Below are positions 6,304-9,882 of a stretch of 9,882 bases of DNA, in pieces; position 1 is the first letter of the stretch; every line of letters begins with the position of its first letter. The stretch is taken from assembly GCA_002395605.1 (NCBI GenBank), contig DGXO01000059.1, forward strand, positions 1-9,882, in the 5' to 3' direction. A program made the position numbers and the translations under genes. The notes beneath the pieces were generated by a model, which was given only the letters and a program-made list of their open reading frames with translations, ran no database searches and was not told the origin of the DNA. The stretch is from Bacteroidales bacterium UBA4230. Lineage in GTDB: Bacteria > Bacteroidota > Bacteroidia > Bacteroidales > UBA932.

Positions 6304-7377
6304 ATGATTTCCATAAGACACCTGAGCAAGACTTTCAAGAATCCTGACGGCGGTACCATAAGCCCCCTCAAGGATGTGAACTGTGACATAGAAAAAGGGG
6401 AGGTCATAAGCATTATCGGCCCCTCCGGTACCGGAAAAAGTACCCTCCTAAGGGCCATCAACATGCTTGAGCCGCCCACTTCCGGGCAGATAATAGTAGA
6501 CGGCAAGGATGTCACGGCTGGAAAGTATCCCCTTGACAAACTCCGCATGAAAATGGGCATGGTGTTCCAGAGTTTCAACCTCTTTGAGCACATGACCGTC
6601 CTTGAGAATATTGTCTATGCCCCAATGGCGCTCCTTCATCTTTCCCGTGAGAAAGCAGAGGGTGAGGCCATGGAACTTCTGAAGAAGGTGGGCATGGCCC
6701 AGAAGGCCGATGTCTATCCTTCGGCCCTTTCCGGCGGCCAGAAACAGAGGGTGGCAATTGCCCGCTCGCTTGCCATGCACCCGGAGGTGATCCTTTTCGA
6801 CGAACCTACTTCGGCCCTGGACCCCACAATGGTGGGAGAGGTGCTGAGCGTAATCCGCCAGCTTGCAAAGGAGGGTATGACCATGCTCATAGTTACCCAC
6901 GAGATGCGTTTTGCCCGGGATGTGAGCACCCGAATCTTCTTCATGAACGAGGGCATAATCTACGAAGACGGCACCCCGGAGCAAATCTTCAATCACCCGG
7001 TCCACAGCGCCACCAAGGCCTTTGTGAACCGTATCCAGAAGCTGGTCTATGAGATTGATTCGGACGAATTCGACTTCCTCCAGATCCACACCGGCTTCGG
7101 CCAGTTCTGCGCCAAATACAACATTGCCGAAAAAGCCGCCCCGGCCTACGAGATTACTAAGCAGATGCTGTTCGGCCTCCTGAAGGAAGTGAGGCCTCTC
7201 ACCCTCAGGCTCACCCATACGGAACTTTCCGGGGAAACTGCGCTGGATTTCATGGCCGAAGGCCTCACGGAGTCCCCGCTTCCCGGCGGCAGCGCCCTGG
7301 ACGGCATCAAGGCCCTGTCCAAGGACATTGTGGAAGAGCCCACCTCACGCGGCTTCCGCGTAAAGGTGCTGCTGTAG
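6304..7377 (+). CDS. Polar amino acid ABC transporter ATPase (GlnQ/HisP type) with an extra C-terminal region
   Basis: This is the ATP-hydrolysing subunit that would drive the adjacent fused permease. The motifs are complete: Walker A GPSGTGKST (39-47), Q-loop Gln89, signature LSGGQ (142-146), Walker B VILFDE (162-167), D-loop SALD and the switch His199. The string FNLFEHMTVLENI is typical of the polar amino acid class. The nucleotide-binding domain ends near residue 245 at FVNRIQ. Family members usually stop about there, but this protein continues for about 110 residues (246-357). That extension has a helix (AYEITKQMLFGLLKEV) followed by short alternating strands (LTLRLTHTEL, FRVKVLL). I cannot assign it; a small regulatory or ligand-sensing domain is plausible. 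The ATG at 6304 follows the permease stop with one base between, so the two genes are co-translated. The gene ends flush against the convergent nitroreductase gene. Confidence 0.92.
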   Translation: MISIRHLSKTFKNPDGGTISPLKDVNCDIEKGEVISIIGPSGTGKSTLLRAINMLEPPTSGQIIVDGKDVTAGKYPLDKLRMKMGMVFQSFNLFEHMTVLENIVYAPMALLHLSREKAEGEAMELLKKVGMAQKADVYPSALSGGQKQRVAIARSLAMHPEVILFDEPTSALDPTMVGEVLSVIRQLAKEGMTMLIVTHEMRFARDVSTRIFFMNEGIIYEDGTPEQIFNHPVHSATKAFVNRIQKLVYEIDSDEFDFLQIHTGFGQFCAKYNIAEKAAPAYEITKQMLFGLLKEVRPLTLRLTHTELSGETALDFMAEGLTESPLPGGSALDGIKALSKDIVEEPTSRGFRVKVLL

Positions 7378-8004
7378 CTATATCAGGATGTCCTCCACAG
7401 GGAGTTTTGGCACAAAGTGCACTCCGTCTTTTCTGTAGTAGTCCAGGGAATCTCCGGGACGGGCATCTACCAGGAAGATGTTCTCCGATGGCTTTCCAAT
7501 TGCAATTACGGCAATGGGAGGCATGGGCAGGGACAACGCCTCACTGAGCGCGGCGGGGTTGAAATTCAGGATAAAAACGCCGCCAAGGCCCATTTCCACG
7601 GCCTTTAGGAGAATGCTCTGTGCGGCTATTCCAAGGTCTATGTCTACGGCCCGTCCGGTTTTTTCCGAGCACGCCACAATATAGGCCGAAGGCTCTTCCC
7701 CGGGATGGGGAAGGTGCTCTTCCGGCAGTGCGGCGCCAAGTTTGACAAGGGGGTGCACAAGGGCGGCTTCGGCCCCTGTGACAAGCCTGTACCGAAGCGG
7801 CTGGGCATTCATGCCGGAGCCAATCCAGCGGGTGACTTCCAGAAGCCTCAGGAGGTCCTGGCGGGATACTTCGCGCGAAGCGTCAAACCCTCTGTAACTG
7901 CGGTTTCGCTTGAGAAGGGACTCAAGCGAGGGGTGAACTCTCACAACTTTGGGGCGGGACTCGCGGAGTTCCTGCTCCCTTCTTTCAAGATAATTGTCGG
8001 CCAT
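7378..8004 (-). CDS. Nitroreductase-family protein (FMN-dependent)
   Basis: The 208-residue protein resembles FMN-dependent NAD(P)H oxidoreductases of the nitroreductase fold, likely cytosolic and dimeric. Visible family marks are RNRSYRGF (33-40, the usual N-terminal FMN phosphate-binding Arg/Ser motif), SGMNAQPLRYRLV (63-75, equivalent to the A-P-S-x-x-N-x-QPW motif), DIDLGIAAQS with LLKAVEMGLGG (121-142) and the C-terminal IAIGKPSE (167-174). The length is usual for the family. The motifs deviate a little (Gly-Met for the common Pro-Ser before the Asn), so the substrate may not be a nitro compound. The start is the ATG at 8004-8002; the next Met is at residue 64, inside the conserved motif. 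A -7 box sits only 4 bases upstream. The stop (CTA at 7378-7380 on the + strand) directly abuts the ATPase stop. Confidence 0.85.
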   Translation of the reverse strand: MADNYLERREQELRESRPKVVRVHPSLESLLKRNRSYRGFDASREVSRQDLLRLLEVTRWIGSGMNAQPLRYRLVTGAEAALVHPLVKLGAALPEEHLPHPGEEPSAYIVACSEKTGRAVDIDLGIAAQSILLKAVEMGLGGVFILNFNPAALSEALSLPMPPIAVIAIGKPSENIFLVDARPGDSLDYYRKDGVHFVPKLPVEDILI

Positions 8005-8008
8005 GCCG

Positions 8009-8016
8009 CAAATATA
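8009..8016 (-). promoter_or_regulatory. -7 promoter box for the nitroreductase gene
   Basis: On the minus strand TATATTTG matches TAnnTTTG and ends 4 bases before the ATG at 8004. Transcription would then begin at or within a couple of bases of the start codon, giving a leaderless or nearly leaderless mRNA. No TTTG is visible at the -33 position. Confidence 0.45.
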
Positions 8017-8028
8017 CGCAAATAAAAC

Positions 8029-8036
8029 TATCTTTG
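8029..8036 (+). promoter_or_regulatory. -7 promoter box for the CotH-like lipoprotein gene
   Basis: TATCTTTG matches TAnnTTTG and ends 4 bases before the GTG at 8041, again implying a leaderless mRNA. It is the same 8-base box as at 522-529. The expected -33 site would fall at about 8005-8008, immediately before the start codon of the divergent nitroreductase gene, and shows no TTTG. The two promoters therefore overlap within 36 bp. Confidence 0.5.
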
Positions 8037-8040
8037 TACT

Positions 8041-9792
8041 GTGAAAAGACTTGGAATCATAGCTTTGGCATTATTGTTTCTCTGGGCCTGCCAGCCGGAG
8101 AACATAGTTCCGCAGCCGGACAGGCCGAAGGAGCAGGAGAAGCCCGAGCCTCCCAAGGAACCCGAGCCTCCCAAGGAGCCGGTGAAGTTGAGTGGAACGG
8201 TAATCGGCACCACTCTATATGTAGACTATGACACCGGTCAGTCTTCACGCACGGTAAACACCCGCGACAATGTGTTTGACGGCAACTTCGACACCTTTTT
8301 CGCTACCTATGAGCGCAGCCGCACCTGGGTTGGCCTGGACCTTGGCAAAAAGCATGTCATCACAAAGGTGGGATACTCTCCCCGCGTAAGCCAGGAAGGC
8401 CGCGTGGAACTTGCCCTCATTGAAGGGGCCAACATGCCGGATTTCTCGGATGCCCTCCCCATTGCAATGATAAAGGAAAAGGGCCGCGCCCGTGAAATGT
8501 CTTACGTTGAGACAAGCTTTTCCCGTGGCGTAAGGTATGTGCGGTATGTCGGGCCGAACAATGCAAGGTGCAATCTCTCAGAGCTTGAATTCATCGGCTA
8601 TGAAAGCGAGGGAAATGACTCCGGGCTGTATCAGATCACGAATCTTCCCACCGTTGTGATAAATACCGCCGGTGGGGCGGACATTGTCTCCAAGGACAAC
8701 TACATAAACTCCAACGTTTACATAGTGTCCGGCGGCGGAAAGGAACTCCTCTCTGCGGCCCAGACACAGATCAAGGGCCGCGGAAACGCCAGCTGGGACT
8801 TCCCCAAGAAGCCTTACAAGATAAAGTTCGCCGAAAAACAGAGCCCTCTTGGCGCTCCCGCCCATGACAAGACCTGGACGCTTATCAACAACTACGGAGA
8901 CAAAACCCTAATGCGCAACATCCTGGCCTTTGAGGTAAGCCGCCGTGTGGGCATGGCCTACACCCCTTTCTGCACGCCCGTGGACGTTGTCCTGAACGGA
9001 GAATACGAGGGCTGCTACCAGCTATGCGACCAAGTTGAGGTAGACGGCGGAAGGGTTCCGGCAAAGGATGGATACCTCATTGAGATTGATGCCTACAACT
9101 ACACGGAAGCGGTGAACTTCTGGTCGGCAAAGGGAATGCCGGTAACGGTGAAATACCCGGACTCCGACAAAATAACCCAGGCCCAGAAGTCCTTTATCCA
9201 GAACTACTTCGGCAAAATGGAAAATGCCGTTTTTGCATCCGATTTCAAGGACGCAAAAGACGGTTACAGGAAGTACCTGGACCTTGACAGCTTCCTTAAG
9301 AACTTCATCGTGGGGGAATTCTGCGGCAATACTGATACCTACTGGAGCGTGTACATGTACAAGGATGCCAAGGAAGGCGTGCTCTACACCGGTCCGGTGT
9401 GGGATTACGACCTCGCATTTGAAAACGACGGCCGAACTTATCCAATAAACGATCTTAGGGACTACATCTACTGCACCAACGGCTCCGTGGCGTCGGATGC
9501 CGTAAGGAATATGGTAAACCGTATTGTGAAGCAGGACCCCGCCGCCAAGGAACGGCTCAGGGAACTTTGGAACGGCGTAAAGCCATACCTCAGTACCCTC
9601 AACAACTATGTAGACGATACTTCGGCCCTTCTGGAAGAGTCGCAGCAGCTTAACTTCAGGCGCTGGCCCATAATGAACCAGTGGGTTCACCAGAATCCCC
9701 GCGTAGAGGGCTCCTATGCCGGAGAAGTGAAGCGCGTGAAAGACTACATCACGGCGCGCCTCACAAAGTTTGAATCCCTGACGGGCAAATAA
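8041..9792 (+). CDS. Lipoprotein with discoidin-like domain and CotH kinase-family domain
   Basis: The 583-residue protein starts at a GTG; this start is required to give the signal peptide MKRLGIIALALLFLWAC with lipobox LWAC (Cys17). A Pro/Glu/Lys spacer (about 25-48) follows. Residues about 50-187 look like an F5/8 type C (discoidin) module (DGNFDTFFATY, TWVGLDLGKKHVITKVGY, VRYVRYVGPNN, LSELEFIGYE), usually a carbohydrate- or surface-binding fold. Residues about 200-575 match the CotH family: IKGRGNASW (244-252), KKPYKIKF, WTLINNYGDKTLMRN, DVVLNGEYEGCYQL and GPVWDYDLAFEN with the acidic WDYD motif (454-457). CotH proteins are atypical protein kinases of spore coats, but in Bacteroidota similar lipoproteins are of unknown role. 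Kinase activity here is inference from family. Neighbouring genes give no clue to partner proteins. Confidence 0.88.
   Translation: MKRLGIIALALLFLWACQPENIVPQPDRPKEQEKPEPPKEPEPPKEPVKLSGTVIGTTLYVDYDTGQSSRTVNTRDNVFDGNFDTFFATYERSRTWVGLDLGKKHVITKVGYSPRVSQEGRVELALIEGANMPDFSDALPIAMIKEKGRAREMSYVETSFSRGVRYVRYVGPNNARCNLSELEFIGYESEGNDSGLYQITNLPTVVINTAGGADIVSKDNYINSNVYIVSGGGKELLSAAQTQIKGRGNASWDFPKKPYKIKFAEKQSPLGAPAHDKTWTLINNYGDKTLMRNILAFEVSRRVGMAYTPFCTPVDVVLNGEYEGCYQLCDQVEVDGGRVPAKDGYLIEIDAYNYTEAVNFWSAKGMPVTVKYPDSDKITQAQKSFIQNYFGKMENAVFASDFKDAKDGYRKYLDLDSFLKNFIVGEFCGNTDTYWSVYMYKDAKEGVLYTGPVWDYDLAFENDGRTYPINDLRDYIYCTNGSVASDAVRNMVNRIVKQDPAAKERLRELWNGVKPYLSTLNNYVDDTSALLEESQQLNFRRWPIMNQWVHQNPRVEGSYAGEVKRVKDYITARLTKFESLTGK
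8143..8178 (+). repeat. 18-bp tandem repeat encoding PEPPKE twice
   Basis: Bases 8143-8160 and 8161-8178 are identical except for the last base (A versus G). They encode two copies of Pro-Glu-Pro-Pro-Lys-Glu in the linker between the lipid anchor and the discoidin-like domain. Such Pro-rich spacers hold a domain away from the membrane and vary in copy number between strains. Confidence 0.85.
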
Positions 9793-9882
9793 GCAGGTAT
9801 AGGTGCAAAAAGTAGTTGGTGATACAGCGCCAAACTATTTGATATTTATGCAATTATGAGTAGTTTGATGAAACGCGTTTCA
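9793..9882. other. Downstream region; no terminator seen, possible start of another gene at 9856
   Basis: The 90 bases after the CotH-like gene become AT-rich. They contain GGTGCAAAAA at 9802-9811, the same 10 bases that start each unit of the repeat at 375-504, but without the matching TTTTTGCAC arm, so no terminator hairpin forms. CAAACTA (9831-9837) and TAGTTTG (9861-9867) form a 7-bp inverted repeat with a 23-base gap. AGTAGTT occurs directly at 9811-9817 and 9859-9865. An ATG at 9856 opens a frame (MSSLMKRVS) that is still open at the window edge after 9 codons; this is too short to call a gene. Confidence 0.4.

Noticed and set aside
6448..7218. 256-codon minus-strand open frame opposite the ATPase
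   Set aside because: The plus strand carries all ABC ATPase motifs; the antisense frame shows no domain and is a by-product of GC-rich third positions.
9022..9690. 222-codon minus-strand open frame opposite the CotH-like gene
   Set aside because: The plus-strand protein has clear family motifs throughout this stretch; the antisense translation has none.
9856..9882. Start of a new gene (MSSLMKRVS)
   Set aside because: Only nine codons are visible and no clear promoter box precedes it; noted in the region description but not called.

Overview
The window looks like a chromosomal segment of a fairly GC-rich Bacteroidales (Bacteroidota) bacterium. The signs are promoter boxes of the Bacteroidota type (TAnnTTTG at -7) just upstream of genes, the absence of clear Shine-Dalgarno sequences, an outer-membrane barrel with an N-terminal carboxypeptidase-regulatory-like domain, and lipoproteins with short Bacteroidota-style signal peptides. 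I cannot name the genus. No rRNA, tRNA, transposase, phage gene or CRISPR array is visible.

Layout. Positions 1-354 hold the 3' end of an unrecognised + strand gene. Positions 355-548 are an intergenic block with two full copies and one partial copy of a 52-bp repeat. Each copy carries a hairpin with a 7-nt loop; the last hairpin has an 18-bp perfect stem and runs straight into the promoter of the next gene. Positions 549-4802 are one uninterrupted 1417-codon frame that joins a complete ALDH3-type aldehyde dehydrogenase to a complete outer-membrane beta-barrel protein with its own signal-peptide-like segment. Positions 4842-7377 form a two-gene operon for a polar amino acid ABC importer. The first gene is a lipoprotein that fuses a substrate-binding domain to the permease, and the second is the ATPase. 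A nitroreductase-like gene (7378-8004, - strand) converges on the ATPase with no gap between the stop codons. It diverges, across only 36 bp, from a CotH-kinase-family lipoprotein with a discoidin-like domain (8041-9792, + strand). The last 90 bases are non-coding or the start of another gene.

How the genes relate. The ABC pair is a plausible self-contained transporter: lipid-anchored substrate capture, permease and ATPase come from two genes. The ALDH/barrel fusion, the nitroreductase and the CotH lipoprotein have no evident shared pathway with it. The region reads as ordinary core-type genes with several odd architectures, not as a defence island or mobile element.

Most notable points: (1) the cytosolic enzyme/outer-membrane barrel fusion, which is topologically awkward; (2) the binding domain of the ABC protein, whose two lobes appear in swapped order (lobe 2 then lobe 1), as in a circular permutation; (3) the hairpin repeat array that seems to serve as terminator and to contain the -33 promoter element of the next gene; (4) two divergent genes whose -7 boxes each sit exactly 4 nt before the start codon, which suggests leaderless mRNAs.
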